64,000 bases of DNA from Kineothrix sp. IPX-CK (GTDB lineage: Bacteria > Bacillota > Clostridia > Lachnospirales > Lachnospiraceae), in NCBI RefSeq assembly GCF_039134705.1, contig NZ_CP146256.1:3658001-3722000 (forward strand), in the 5' to 3' direction. The notes under the pieces are model-generated. The model saw only the letters and a program-made list of their open reading frames with translations. It was not told where the DNA came from and ran no database searches. Below, in pieces: positions 17,896 through 29,125 of this stretch. The position numbers and the translations under genes were made by a program. Position 1 is the first letter of the stretch. Each line of letters begins with the position of its first letter.

Positions 17896-18750
17896 CTACT
17901 TTCCTGCATTTTTCAGCTTGATCTGCTTTACAATCTGATCTTTCAGGGTACGTGCCTTCTCCTTCATTCGAGGGTTCGTAGTAGGAGACGCGATAATCTG
18001 AGAAATCAGCTTCGACGCTACATCGAACTGCTCAAATCTAATAGCGATTACTGAAATCAGGTAGTCTACCGTAGGCTCATCCATACCGCACATCGGGAAG
18101 CTTTCCGTCTGTCTTGCTGCCAGAAAACCATCCAACGCATTTCTCAAGAATTCAGCCTCTTCTGTGTCTGCTTTCTTCCTCTCCGCAACATAATTCGGAG
18201 ACCCCTTATCCAAACATTCTCCCTTTCCGCGCAGAAGCCATGCCGTTTTCAGGCAGATATACGCCTTTTCACTGGGCTTAGCAACCTTTACGATCGCATT
18301 AGCCAGCGTCAGCTTGTAGCGCTCTAACGCTTCATCATAGGTATAGATCTCCTTATATTCCGTAATCGGCTTAAACTTGCTGGAAATCGCCTCCTTAATT
18401 CTCTTAGCCTGCGGTGATGTGATAAATTTAAAATATCTGCTGAGCGCCGCATAGCCGCAACTGGGGCACATGATAATATCATATTTGAGCAAATCCACAT
18501 GCTCATATTTTGGACGCAGGTCCATATCCGTTCCTATTAATTTAGCCTTACCTATTTTAACAGTCCTCGTCTTAAACTCCTTGTCACAAATAGGACAGGT
18601 AAAGGTCTTATCAAATAAAAAGTCCTGTTCCTGAACGACCTGCGGGGCATCCGCCTTCGCTTCTTCCTCCTGCTTCGGCTTCTCATACAGATCCATATTC
18701 TCCAAGCCGCTCAGACCAAATTGTTCCAATCCCGATAATAATCCAGACAT
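17896..18750 (-). CDS. DUF2225 family protein with zinc-ribbon-like cysteines
   Basis: This 284-residue protein is recognised as DUF2225 from its N-terminal pattern. A CPICDKEFKTR pair of cysteines near residue 47 and a second CPSCGYAALSRYF pair about 45 residues later could together bind one zinc. The C-terminal part is helical and resembles a TPR-like array. Function is unknown. The ATG at 18750, with GGAGGT five bases upstream, is chosen over a TTG two codons earlier. It follows glnS by 27 bases and precedes the MocR regulator by 18. Confidence 0.85.
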   Translation of the reverse strand: MSGLLSGLEQFGLSGLENMDLYEKPKQEEEAKADAPQVVQEQDFLFDKTFTCPICDKEFKTRTVKIGKAKLIGTDMDLRPKYEHVDLLKYDIIMCPSCGYAALSRYFKFITSPQAKRIKEAISSKFKPITEYKEIYTYDEALERYKLTLANAIVKVAKPSEKAYICLKTAWLLRGKGECLDKGSPNYVAERKKADTEEAEFLRNALDGFLAARQTESFPMCGMDEPTVDYLISVIAIRFEQFDVASKLISQIIASPTTNPRMKEKARTLKDQIVKQIKLKNAGK

Positions 18751-18777
18751 ACTCAACCTCCAATATCCATTTTTCCT

Positions 18778-20466
18778 TTAGTTTTTAGGCAATACATAAG
18801 AACTTTTTAAGGATACAATTCTATTAAATACAAGACCGTCCGGCTTTGAATCCTTATGGTCCACACAAAAATACCCCTGACGCACAAACTGAAAACTTTC
18901 TAATTGCCTCGCCGCCGCTAATGCCGGCTCCAAATAGCATTCCTTCAATATGGTGAGGGAGTTAGGATTCAGATTGAGACTGCCGTCTTCATTATAAACG
19001 CCCTTTTCTTCATCTATAATGTTCTCATATAATCTAACCTCGGCCTTTACCGCCTGCTTTGCCGGTACCCAGTGAATGGTCCCCTTTACCTTTCTTCCGG
19101 TAAAGCCCAAGCCGCTTCTCGTCTCGGGATCGTAGGTACAGTGAACCTCTGTCACCTTGCCGCTTTCGTCCTTGACAAAGCTGGTACAGGTAACGAAGTA
19201 AGCGTTCATCAGACGTACCTCGTTGCCGGGATACAGACGGAAATATTTCTTCGGCGGTTCCTCCATAAAGTCCTCACGGTCAATATAGAGCTCTCTGCCG
19301 AAAGGAACTTCTCTCGTTCCCAGTTCTTCATTTTCCAAATTATTCGGAACGGTCATCATCTCTGTCTGACCCTCCGGATAATTATCGATAATCAGTTTCA
19401 CGGGGTCCAGCACCGCCATCATCCTCGGCCGTTTAAGCTTTAAATCTTCTCTGATGCAAAATTCCAGCATCGCGTAATCAGCAGAAGAATTGCTCTTGGA
19501 AACGCCGCACAGGTCAACAAACATCTTAATGGACTCCGGCGTGAAACCTCTCCTCTTTAAAGCTGCGATGGATACAAGCCTCGGGTCGTCCCAGCCGTCC
19601 ACAATGCCGTCCTCCACCATCTTCTTGATATATCTCTTTCCCGTTACCACATTGGTCAGATACATCTTCGCGAATTCAATCTGCTTGGGAGGGTTAGGAT
19701 ATTCCAGTTCTCTCACCACCCAGTCATAAAGAGGTCTGTGGTCCTCGAACTCCAGCGTACAGATGGAATGAGTAATGCCTTCGATAGCGTCCTCGATGGG
19801 ATGAGCGAAGTCATACATCGGATAGATGCACCATCTGTCTCCCGTATTGTGATGTGTCATGTGTGCCACCCTGTAAATGATCGGGTCCCGCATATTGATG
19901 TTAGGCGACTTCATATCGATTTTCGCGCGCAACACCTTTTCTCCGTCCTTGTAAAGGCCGTTTTTCATATTTTCAAACAGCTCCAGATTCTCACTTACAC
20001 CTCTGTCCCTGTTGGGGTCGTCCTTGCCGGGATCCGTAAGAGTACCTCGGTATTCACGCATCTGTTCCGCAGTTAAATCGGAAACATATGCCTTTCCCTT
20101 TTTAATTAATTTCACGGCGCCTTCGTACATCTGCTCGAAGTAATCGGAGGCAAAGTACAGACGATCCTCCCAGTCCGCTCCCAGCCATGCGATGTCCGCC
20201 TTAATGGATTCTACGAATTCCGTCTTCTCCTTCGTAGGGTTCGTGTCGTCGAAGCGCATGTTAAACTTGCCGTTATACTGCTGTGCCAGTCCGTAATTCA
20301 AAAGAATGCTCTTGGCATGTCCGATATGCAGATAACCGTTAGGCTCGGGAGGAAATCTTGTGTGTACGGTATCGTAAACGCCCTCCGCTAGATCCTTATC
20401 TATAATCTGTTCGATAAAATTTCTGGAACTGTTGTCTTTACTTTCTGCCTTTATTATTTCGCTCAT
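18778..20466 (-). CDS. glnS: Glutaminyl-tRNA synthetase
   Basis: This 562-residue class I synthetase charges tRNA-Gln with glutamine. The HIGH motif is in [17 protein letters not shown] (about residues 39-55) and the tRNA-binding and anticodon beta-barrel regions follow as in E. coli GlnRS. The catalytic loop that reads MSKR in E. coli reads TGKR here (in [15 protein letters not shown]), while the flanking VDGWDDPRL is conserved; the DNA is unambiguous. This variant has, from memory, relatives in other Lachnospiraceae and is likely functional. Its presence together with GatCAB (59.9-63.1 kb) suggests that the amidotransferase here mainly makes Asn-tRNA. It leads the DUF2225 gene. Confidence 0.93.
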   Translation of the reverse strand: MSEIIKAESKDNSSRNFIEQIIDKDLAEGVYDTVHTRFPPEPNGYLHIGHAKSILLNYGLAQQYNGKFNMRFDDTNPTKEKTEFVESIKADIAWLGADWEDRLYFASDYFEQMYEGAVKLIKKGKAYVSDLTAEQMREYRGTLTDPGKDDPNRDRGVSENLELFENMKNGLYKDGEKVLRAKIDMKSPNINMRDPIIYRVAHMTHHNTGDRWCIYPMYDFAHPIEDAIEGITHSICTLEFEDHRPLYDWVVRELEYPNPPKQIEFAKMYLTNVVTGKRYIKKMVEDGIVDGWDDPRLVSIAALKRRGFTPESIKMFVDLCGVSKSNSSADYAMLEFCIREDLKLKRPRMMAVLDPVKLIIDNYPEGQTEMMTVPNNLENEELGTREVPFGRELYIDREDFMEEPPKKYFRLYPGNEVRLMNAYFVTCTSFVKDESGKVTEVHCTYDPETRSGLGFTGRKVKGTIHWVPAKQAVKAEVRLYENIIDEEKGVYNEDGSLNLNPNSLTILKECYLEPALAAARQLESFQFVRQGYFCVDHKDSKPDGLVFNRIVSLKSSYVLPKN

Positions 20467-20617
20467 GTTTCACTCTCTGCCTATAAAAATATTATGATAT
20501 AAATATTTACAACAGGCTACCTCCTCAATGCTGACTGCAAGCAAAATTGCTAACACACCTATCTTAGCACAAAAAAAAGAAATAATAAAGGACTTTCCTT
20601 CTTCCACACGAAAAAAG

Positions 20618-20648
20618 GTTACAGTTCAACCTTCGGCTAAACTGTAAC
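20618..20648 (+). repeat. Palindromic intergenic element, divergent member
   Basis: GTTACAGTT (20618-20626) and AACTGTAAC (20640-20648) form a perfect 9-bp stem around a 13-base loop. The outer arms resemble those of the repeat at 28230-28256 (GTTACTGT with ACAGTAAC), but the centre differs. Confidence 0.5.
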
Positions 20649-20757
20649 ATGTATGCACACAAAATGCGATAGAACTGCATTTTGGCGCTTGCAGCCCTCG
20701 CATAATTGCATAGAGACGCAATTTTGGCTTCGCGGTATTTAAGGCTGTATAGTAATG

Positions 20758-20794
20758 AAAAAAGGACTGTTTTGTCTGTTTAAACAGTCCTTTT
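20758..20794. terminator. Bidirectional hairpin terminator
   Basis: A 9-bp stem (GGACTGTTT, 20764-20772, with AAACAGTCC, 20782-20790) is flanked by an A-run on the left and TTTT on the right. No plus-strand gene precedes it, which raises the possibility of a short transcript upstream. Confidence 0.65.
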
Positions 20795-20945
20795 CCCCCC
20801 GCCTGCAAACGGAGGAAACTCTGCCTGTTCCGTCTGCTCATACTGCTCTAAGAATAAAAATAATAAACAATTGAACCTCCAAAATATTACCACATATTTC
20901 GTCCGTTTTTTTCTCCATGTAAAAACTCCCCTTTTAAATGTAATA

Positions 20946-20965
20946 ATTCCCGCTTTCGCGGGAAT
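20946..20965 (-). terminator. Hairpin after the DHH phosphoesterase gene
   Basis: ATTCCCGC and GCGGGAAT form an 8-bp perfect stem with a 4-base loop just past the stop codon. The T-tract is poor. Confidence 0.5.
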
Positions 20966-20968
20966 AAA

Positions 20969-22480
20969 TCACATTATCTCCTCATAGCTTTTGTGGAACA
21001 AATCCTTTTCCACAATATAAATATCGGTCTCATCCTCGCTTCTGACTGCCAGAAAATCACCGGGCTTTCCCAGAATATATTTCTCACTGTCCCATGCTGT
21101 AAATATCTTCACCCTATGGTCTAAAGCCATTGCATGGATGTAGGTCTCTCCGCTGGTAATACAGGTCTTCGCATAATCGGTCAAAATCTTACTGCTTCCG
21201 TCCAGTATATTTCTAACGGTAGGGACGTATTCATTTCCTGCCGTATACATCGAAGCATTGTATTTTTCATCAAGTGCCTGATAGCACTTCAGGAACTTCT
21301 TTTCTCTTATGGGATAAACCTCACCCTTAACGCCTATCATAATGATCAAATCCGGCTCCACCACCATATCTATGTCGCCCTCCAGCGTGCGGATCATGAT
21401 AGGAGTGCCCTCGGGCAATATCCATACGGCCTTCACATACCCCACCGGAATCCTCTTTTTCTTATAGGCTTTCATTAGGCCGTAATCCACGGACACTTTT
21501 CCTGCCGTTATAATTTCGCAGTCTTTAAAATATTCGTTCATCCGCTGGCCGAAATAAGCCTCTGAATGAAGGGTGGGAAAATGCTCGCAGTACAGCTTCT
21601 TGGATATGACTCCTCCCGCCTTCTCTCTATGTCCGCCGCCGGAGCCGATACCTTCTGTCAAAAAAGCTGCCAGCTCGCTGGCGTTAACCTCCTTGATACA
21701 GCTCCTTACGGAAATCTTATACCGCTCCTCCTGTTCGTTATAGACAACGCAGGTATTCACCCCATCCACCTGAAGCAGAAAATCGCTGATCAAACCGAGA
21801 ATATTCGGGTCACAGGGCTGGGATTTGATAATGGCGTACAGATAATCATCGTTATAGATATAGCGAAGCATAGCAATGCCCGCTATTTCCAGCTCCTCTA
21901 ACGACAGATTGGAATTCCGGAATAAATTAATCAGACTCTTTTCATATGGCACGCTGTCCTTCATATCCATATCCAGCGGGTTGTAGACCTCCGCAAACTG
22001 ATTCGTATCGGAATACAGACCATAATACAGAGCAGTTCCAAGGCTCTTTTGTCCCGCAAAATCAAAGCCTTCGTCCTTCATCATTTTCCATACTAAGGTA
22101 GAACAGCTTCCGAGGTTGGAACGGATCTCACTGAGGCGGACATCCTCGATTTCAATTTGATGATGGTCGATAATCGCTACCTGCGAAGCCTTAAGCTTCG
22201 TCACATTACCGGCTCCATACTGACAGTCCACCGTGATGAGCAGCCCTTCCACCGCCTCGTCCTTATCCCAATATTGAATGGGAATCTGAAGCTTTTCTAT
22301 CATAAGCTCCAGATTCTTCTTCTGTATCCGGTTCTTTCCGCTGTAAATGAGAGCCGTGTCCTTATTTATGCTCCTGAAATAGCAGTAAAGGCCATAGCCC
22401 GAAGCGATGGCGTCCGCGTCCGGGTTATCGTGACATTGTATCGCGATGTGCTCATACCCCTCCAATTCCCTCAGCCGCAT
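20969..22480 (-). CDS. DHH family phosphoesterase
   Basis: This 503-residue protein has DHH-family metal-binding motifs: HDNPDADAIASG (17-28), VDCQYG, and AIIDHHQIE with the eponymous DHH. A G-rich motif (EGIGSGGGHREKAGG), typical of the DHHA1 domain, lies near residue 290. A further C-terminal domain of about 180 residues is not recognised. Relatives such as NrnA degrade short oligoribonucleotides, pAp or linear dinucleotides, so a role in clearing pGpG from the adjacent cyclic-di-GMP gene is possible but unproven. The ATG at 22480 has AGAGGAGAG upstream, which would be coding if an ATG at 22504 were used. It follows purH by 29 bases. Confidence 0.85.
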   Translation of the reverse strand: MRLRELEGYEHIAIQCHDNPDADAIASGYGLYCYFRSINKDTALIYSGKNRIQKKNLELMIEKLQIPIQYWDKDEAVEGLLITVDCQYGAGNVTKLKASQVAIIDHHQIEIEDVRLSEIRSNLGSCSTLVWKMMKDEGFDFAGQKSLGTALYYGLYSDTNQFAEVYNPLDMDMKDSVPYEKSLINLFRNSNLSLEELEIAGIAMLRYIYNDDYLYAIIKSQPCDPNILGLISDFLLQVDGVNTCVVYNEQEERYKISVRSCIKEVNASELAAFLTEGIGSGGGHREKAGGVISKKLYCEHFPTLHSEAYFGQRMNEYFKDCEIITAGKVSVDYGLMKAYKKKRIPVGYVKAVWILPEGTPIMIRTLEGDIDMVVEPDLIIMIGVKGEVYPIREKKFLKCYQALDEKYNASMYTAGNEYVPTVRNILDGSSKILTDYAKTCITSGETYIHAMALDHRVKIFTAWDSEKYILGKPGDFLAVRSEDETDIYIVEKDLFHKSYEEIM

Positions 22481-22509
22481 GTTCTCTCCTCTAGATTTAT
22501 TCATTTTTA

Positions 22510-24063
22510 TTAATGTTTAAAGTGTCTCATTCCTGTAAATACCATGGCGATGCCATATTCGTCGCACTTATCGATAGAGAGCTGATCTCTCATCGCTCCT
22601 CCCGGCTGAATGATAGCTGTAATTCCTGCCTGGTGAGCCGCCTCCACGATATCGTCAAAAGGGAAAAAGGCATCCGAAGCAAGTACCGCTCCCTTGGTCG
22701 CGTCCGGTCCGATTAATTCCTCTGCATGCTCGAAGCTCTGCTTCGTAGGCCATATGCGGTTCACCTGACCGGGGCCGATGCCGATGCTCTGCTTATCCGT
22801 CACTACGGCGATACCGTTGGACTTGACGAACTTTACTACCTTCATGCCGAACTTCATATCCTCCAGCTGGCTCTGGGTCGGCTGTGTCTTCGTAACTACC
22901 TTGAAATCCTCTTCTCTGTAAAGCTCTGAATCTATGGTCTGGATGATCAAACCGCCGTTTACCTTCTTCATATCATATGCATTAGGGTCTTGGCTAATTT
23001 CAATATCTTTCAGCTCGAGCACGCGAATGTTTTTCTTGGAGCAGAGTGTCTCCAAAGCTTCCTTTTCATATGAGGGCGCTACCACCACCTCAAGGAAAAT
23101 TTCGTTCATCTCCTCCGCCATTTTCTTCGTCACTTCTCTGTTGCACACTACGATACCGCCGAAGATGGATGTCTTGTCCGCGCTGTAAGCGCCGGCCCAC
23201 GCATCATAAATATTGTCGCGGCTGGCTACGCCGCAAGGATTGCCGTGTTTGCAGCCTACCACAGTAGGTTCCGAGAACTCCTTCAAAAGCTCCAGTGCAC
23301 CGTTTGTATCGTTAATATTGTTAAAGGAAAGTTCTTTTCCGTTGTACTGCTTCGCATCCACGAGAGAGCCCTTCTTCCTGCCGATTTCCCGGTAAAAAGC
23401 TGCCTTCTGATGAGGATTTTCACCGTATCGCATCTCCTGCACCTTTTCAAAGGTCATGGTCAGCGTCTCCGGGAATCCGTGATCATTTCTCTCCTTCTTC
23501 AAATAATCCGCAATCATCGTATCGTAGTTGGAGGTGTGCATGAACACCTTCTGCATCAAACAGAACTTCGTATCCAGAGATACGCTGCCTTCCGCCTTAA
23601 GCTCGGAAAGCACCTTTTCATAATCGGAGGGATCCGTCACTACCGCAACATCCTGATAATTTTTTGCTGCGCTCCGAAGCATGGTCGGCCCGCCGATATC
23701 AATATTTTCTACCGCTTCCGCTCTTGTCACTCCATCTTTCAAAATCGTCGCCTTAAAGGGATAGAGATTCACGACCACGATATCTATGGGCCGGATGTCC
23801 AAAGTCTCGAGCTGTTTCATGTGCTCCGGATTGGAACGCATCGCCAAAAGTCCTGCATGTACCGCCGGATGAAGCGTTTTTACCCTTCCGTCCAGACACT
23901 CCGGAAAACCGGTAATCTCTGAAATTTCTACCGCTGGAACCCCCTCCTCTTTCAGCTTTGCATAGGTACCGCCAGTGGAAATAATCTGAGCTCCCAAGCC
24001 CGCAAGCTCCTTGGCGAACTCCACCACGCCCGTTTTGTCCGAAACACTGATCAATGCTCTCAT
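22510..24063 (-). CDS. purH: Bifunctional AICAR transformylase/IMP cyclohydrolase
   Basis: This 517-residue enzyme catalyses the last two steps of de novo IMP synthesis. The N-terminal methylglyoxal-synthase-like cyclohydrolase domain (about 1-190) starts ALISVSDKTGVVEFA with the STGGTYAKL phosphate site, and contains DGRVKTLHP. The C-terminal transformylase domain (about 200-517) has the catalytic Lys-His in GCKHGNPCGVA. Its ATG overlaps the stop codon of the GGDEF/EAL gene (ATGA), so translation is likely coupled. guaB, acting on the IMP product, is upstream in the same cluster. Confidence 0.96.
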   Translation of the reverse strand: MRALISVSDKTGVVEFAKELAGLGAQIISTGGTYAKLKEEGVPAVEISEITGFPECLDGRVKTLHPAVHAGLLAMRSNPEHMKQLETLDIRPIDIVVVNLYPFKATILKDGVTRAEAVENIDIGGPTMLRSAAKNYQDVAVVTDPSDYEKVLSELKAEGSVSLDTKFCLMQKVFMHTSNYDTMIADYLKKERNDHGFPETLTMTFEKVQEMRYGENPHQKAAFYREIGRKKGSLVDAKQYNGKELSFNNINDTNGALELLKEFSEPTVVGCKHGNPCGVASRDNIYDAWAGAYSADKTSIFGGIVVCNREVTKKMAEEMNEIFLEVVVAPSYEKEALETLCSKKNIRVLELKDIEISQDPNAYDMKKVNGGLIIQTIDSELYREEDFKVVTKTQPTQSQLEDMKFGMKVVKFVKSNGIAVVTDKQSIGIGPGQVNRIWPTKQSFEHAEELIGPDATKGAVLASDAFFPFDDIVEAAHQAGITAIIQPGGAMRDQLSIDKCDEYGIAMVFTGMRHFKH

Positions 24064-26711
24064 TTCTTCTCCTCCTCGTATTTATCAATCTTCACATATC
24101 TATTCTCGAATTCCGCCCTCGGCAATGGCTTGTCAAAATAATAGCCCTGCACCAGACGTACCTTCATGCCTTCTAAAACTTTATATTGCTCCTTTGTCTC
24201 GATGCCCTCCACACAAATGGACACATCTATGGCATCAGCAAGCTCCGCCACCATGCGGATAAACGACTGAGAATAAGCATCACCCGCCAAATCCTTCACA
24301 AAGCTCTGATCTACCTTTATTACGTCAAAGGGGATCTCTCTTATATGATTTAAAGACGAGTAGCCGGTGCCGAAATCATCCAGAGCGATGCGCACACCCA
24401 GCTTCTTAATCTTAGCGAGTATAGACTTCATACGCTCCATGTCGTTGATTGCAAGACTTTCGGTCACCTCCAAGGTAAGATTCCTCGGGTTAATGCCGGT
24501 ATCCTTCAAGGTCTGAGCGACGATTTCCACAATGTCCGTCTGCAGCAGCTGCACCACCGATAAATTCACGTTCACCTTGTAGTTGGGGTGCCCGTTATCA
24601 TTCCACTGTTTACAGAAAAAGCAGGATTCTCTCAGCACATAGTTGCCGATAGGATTGATGAGCCCAAGATATTCCGCCAAAGGAATGAATTCAGCAGGGG
24701 TAATGAACCCCAGCTCCTCGCTGTTCCAGCGGATGAGCGCCTCTGCGCCCGTGCAGGGCGTTCCCGGCAGCTGTATATCCATGATCGGCTGGAAATAAAC
24801 CTCGAATTCCTTATAGCCGGAGACGGCCGCGTCTCTCATATTCTTTTCCATATCCAGGCGTCTGTTGGAGCTGGAATCTATCTTGTCAGAATACAGCGCC
24901 ACCCTGTTCTTTCCTAACTTCTTCGCCTCATACATGGCAATATCGGCTTTTTTTATGAGCTCGTGGACGCTCTCCCCTTCATCAGGAAAGTCTACGATAC
25001 CCATGCTCATGGTGCAGTAATAATCTGCATCCTTCAAAAACCAGGGCTTAACGAAAATCTGCTTGATATCTGCGATAATCTGATCGAATTTGCTCCGGCT
25101 TTCCGGCGGAATGATGATGATGAACTCGTCTCCGCCTACACGATAGCAGGAATTCTCGATTTCCTCCACACGCTGAAGGCTGTGGGAAATCGCCTTAAGC
25201 AAGACATCTCCGTACTGATGGCCCAAACCGTCGTTGATATGCTTAAAATCATCCAGATCCAAATAGAGCAGCGCTCCCTTACTTCCGTCCTTTTTCGCCT
25301 CATCGATATGACGTGCCAAATCTCTTTCACAGCACAATCTGTTGTACAGACCGGTAAGGAAATCCGTGTAGGCCTGCTGTTCGATCTTCTTCTGATATAC
25401 TTTTTTCTCCGTAATATCATAAATAGCAAAAAGAGTGACCGGTCTGCCGTCCACCCATGTGATATGGGTATAGTACAAGTCGTACCAGCGCTCCCGCTCC
25501 TCCTGGTAAACCTCCTGCTTTCCCCTTCTGTTGCCCTTAATCAGATCCTTCTCAAAGAGAAGGTCGAGCGTCTGGTTCTTAATTTCTTTTGAAAAGTTGT
25601 TGCGCAGGCCTCTGTTTGCGAACAACACCTCCCTCGTATGCATATCCCTTACATAAATAGAGCTTCCTACATTGTCCAGAATCATCTCTAATGAAGCATA
25701 GGAGCCCGCAAGAGAATTCTTCTGTATCCTCTTGGTAATAATGCCCTGCAATATTTTAACGCCGTCATTGAGGAACTTGACTTCCTCCACCCGCCACTGC
25801 CTTTCCTTTGCATTTTCTCCGAAGCATGCATAGAGGTTTATCGTTCCGCCAACGACGATAGGAATAACGATCAACGCCTTTACGCCGAAAAACTTCATTT
25901 TGTCCCGTTCCGCTGCATCCCACACGCTGCCGGCGGAGAGTACCAGCACTTTGTCCGTCTTCAGCACCTCGCCGCAGGACAGGTCCTTCGTCTTGTCGAA
26001 ATTCGACACGACCCCTTTGTTACACCATTCCCCGGCGATATCCATCAGTCCTCCACTTTTATGAATACGACAAAGAACAGCCGTACTGATATCGAGATAG
26101 GTTCCCAATATTCTAAGCACGTCTGTCATAATCGCCTCAATCGTGTCGTCGCTTTCGAGAAGCTGCACCACATCAGCTATCGCTTCACCCCGCTTTAAAG
26201 AAGCGCTCATCTCATGCTCCGAGTAGCGGCTTCTTCTCGTCTCCGCTTCCGCATCCAGCATGGAAAATCTGATTTTCAAAAGAGCATATGTGGTATCTCT
26301 CAGCAAATCCAACGCATAGTAAAATTCTCGTTCCGTCACTCCATATTCGAAGTCATAGGAGGGCTCGTTCTCGCCGCCGCTTTCTTCCTCGTTTGTAAGA
26401 ATCCCGAAGACAATCCAGACCGCCGCAACCTTTCCCTCCAGCATGATAGAAACTGCCGCAAGGCGCAGATTCGCGGCGGCGGTTTCCTCCACTGCCTGCT
26501 CCTCCAGGCCGCCTTCCGTGACTCTCTTAAAAATGCTGCGAAGCGCTTCCTCCGAAACCGCCCGCTTTATCTGCTCTATATCCGTATCTCTTCCCGATAT
26601 TTCCGTAATTGGCTGTCCATCCGAATCAATGCAATAAGCGTATACATTCGTTGCACTACAAAACTTATCCTGCCATCTCTTCAGTGCCTTCTCATCGATT
26701 AAGTTCTGCAC
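24060..26711 (-). CDS. Cyclic-di-GMP turnover protein, PocR-like/GAF/PAS/GGDEF/EAL
   Basis: This 883-residue cytoplasmic protein has an N-terminal region resembling PocR ligand domains (about 1-145), a GAF domain (about 185-325), a PAS domain (about 335-435), then GGDEF (445-608) and EAL (625-875) domains. Both catalytic signatures are intact: RVGGDEF at 524-530, EAL at 657-659, and DDFGTGYSS at 778-786. No RxxD inhibition site is seen before GGDEF. It may therefore both make and break cyclic-di-GMP from GTP, depending on its sensors. The start is GTG with GGGAGG six bases upstream. It lies 37 bases after guaB and overlaps purH by four bases. Confidence 0.92.
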   Translation of the reverse strand: MQNLIDEKALKRWQDKFCSATNVYAYCIDSDGQPITEISGRDTDIEQIKRAVSEEALRSIFKRVTEGGLEEQAVEETAAANLRLAAVSIMLEGKVAAVWIVFGILTNEEESGGENEPSYDFEYGVTEREFYYALDLLRDTTYALLKIRFSMLDAEAETRRSRYSEHEMSASLKRGEAIADVVQLLESDDTIEAIMTDVLRILGTYLDISTAVLCRIHKSGGLMDIAGEWCNKGVVSNFDKTKDLSCGEVLKTDKVLVLSAGSVWDAAERDKMKFFGVKALIVIPIVVGGTINLYACFGENAKERQWRVEEVKFLNDGVKILQGIITKRIQKNSLAGSYASLEMILDNVGSSIYVRDMHTREVLFANRGLRNNFSKEIKNQTLDLLFEKDLIKGNRRGKQEVYQEERERWYDLYYTHITWVDGRPVTLFAIYDITEKKVYQKKIEQQAYTDFLTGLYNRLCCERDLARHIDEAKKDGSKGALLYLDLDDFKHINDGLGHQYGDVLLKAISHSLQRVEEIENSCYRVGGDEFIIIIPPESRSKFDQIIADIKQIFVKPWFLKDADYYCTMSMGIVDFPDEGESVHELIKKADIAMYEAKKLGKNRVALYSDKIDSSSNRRLDMEKNMRDAAVSGYKEFEVYFQPIMDIQLPGTPCTGAEALIRWNSEELGFITPAEFIPLAEYLGLINPIGNYVLRESCFFCKQWNDNGHPNYKVNVNLSVVQLLQTDIVEIVAQTLKDTGINPRNLTLEVTESLAINDMERMKSILAKIKKLGVRIALDDFGTGYSSLNHIREIPFDVIKVDQSFVKDLAGDAYSQSFIRMVAELADAIDVSICVEGIETKEQYKVLEGMKVRLVQGYYFDKPLPRAEFENRYVKIDKYEEEKK

Positions 26712-26748
26712 ATGTTACCTCCCAAGCCTCAATACATTTCGCTCTCCT

Positions 26749-28256
<1,508 letters not shown>

Positions 28257-28299
28257 TTTATTTGTGCAGTAATCAATGAGCAAAAAACTCATAATAAAT

Positions 28300-28334
28300 G
28301 ATGTAAGTTTGAAAAAGTTTACCAAACTTACATC
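28300..28334 (-). terminator. Hairpin after the DUF6106 gene
   Basis: A 12-bp perfect stem (GATGTAAGTTTG with CAAACTTACATC, loop 11 bases) begins 7 bases past the stop codon. The T-tract is weak directly after it. Confidence 0.6.
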
Positions 28335-28340
28335 GTTATG

Positions 28341-28838
28341 TCAATCAGTAAATACTTTTCTGGGCGCCACATTTTTAATCGCTTTCACTAATTCGCTGCC
28401 AGGCTCCAGAATAACCTTTTGCCCGCCTTCATAATACATCACGTATCTGACCTCCGGCTGCTTCACTTCGCCGGAGCTGTAATCATTGGTCTTAGCAGTT
28501 CTATTCTTATAATCGCCCAAATGATAAGAGTTCATGGGCGCAAGAATCTCCATGCGCTGCACATCGTACTTTGCCACTCTTTTCCTTCTCGTCTTAGCCA
28601 TAACCTTATCTATAGTAATTTCTTTATCCAGATAAAGGTATTCATATTCCAAATCAGAATTAAGATAGATGAAATATGCAGCAACTCCGGTCAATACCCC
28701 GATGATCAGCGCCGGCCAAAGAATCAGTCCGAGCAGTATGAAAACGACGGTAAGCATAACCGAAAGAATCCGAAGCAGCAGAAACAGCGTACTTGTTTTT
28801 TTCTTAACGAGACATTCTACGTAGGTATCACTTATCAT
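28341..28838 (-). CDS. DUF6106 family membrane protein
   Basis: This 165-residue protein has two adjacent hydrophobic segments (about 17-37 and 39-58) forming a membrane hairpin. A soluble C-terminal domain with a beta-rich look (YLDKEITIDKVMAKTRRKRVAKYDVQRMEIL) follows, resembling PH-like membrane protein domains. I recognise it as DUF6106, a Lachnospiraceae family of unknown function. It has its own promoter and terminator, so it is likely monocistronic. Confidence 0.75.
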   Translation of the reverse strand: MISDTYVECLVKKKTSTLFLLLRILSVMLTVVFILLGLILWPALIIGVLTGVAAYFIYLNSDLEYEYLYLDKEITIDKVMAKTRRKRVAKYDVQRMEILAPMNSYHLGDYKNRTAKTNDYSSGEVKQPEVRYVMYYEGGQKVILEPGSELVKAIKNVAPRKVFTD

Positions 28839-28874
28839 ATTATCTTTACCATCCTCTTTCTATTATTAGCTAAT

Positions 28875-28903
28875 ATCATATTACAAATTCCCTAAAGTTT
28901 CAA
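28875..28903 (-). promoter_or_regulatory. Promoter of the DUF6106 gene
   Basis: On the minus strand TTGAAA (28898-28903) and TATGAT (28875-28880) are 17 bases apart, placing the transcript start about 30 bases before the ATG. Confidence 0.6.
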
Positions 28904-28985
28904 GGGATATACCCGCATCCCTTCCAGTTTTTTTAACGTTTATAAATTGTTTATTCTTTTTTCATACATTATTGGCACAGCCTCA

Positions 28986-29014
28986 TTGACACTCATTTTC
29001 CAAAACGTTATCAT
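28986..29014 (+). promoter_or_regulatory. Strong promoter of the 29126 gene
   Basis: A perfect TTGACA (28986-28991) and TATCAT (29009-29014) are 17 bases apart, about 110 bases before the start codon. The leader of about 105 bases shows no recognised riboswitch. Confidence 0.65.
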
Positions 29015-29125
29015 TATCAAAGTGACAAGTTTATTAGGGCGTTCAGAATGGTACAATGAGTTTTCAGACACGCCCTGGTATATCGACGGTAATTACGAGA
29101 ATATATAAAAAGCGAGGAGTATGTT

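Larger units (their letters stand above)
20467..20968. other. 502-base intergenic region without a credible gene
   Basis: The region holds a palindromic element (20618-20648), a bidirectional terminator hairpin (20758-20794) and the DHH gene terminator (20946-20965). Between the first two lies about 110 bases with repeated TGC-rich short motifs (for example GCATTTTGGCGCTTGC and GCAATTTTGGCTTCGC, similar to each other) that may fold, but no RNA family was recognised. A frame of 71 codons on the minus strand runs through the terminator and is not considered a gene. Confidence 0.6.

Noticed and set aside
20626..20841. A 71-codon open frame on the minus strand
   Set aside because: It runs through a terminator hairpin and a palindromic element, has no good ribosome site and its composition (Lys, Arg, Cys, Ser) is not protein-like.
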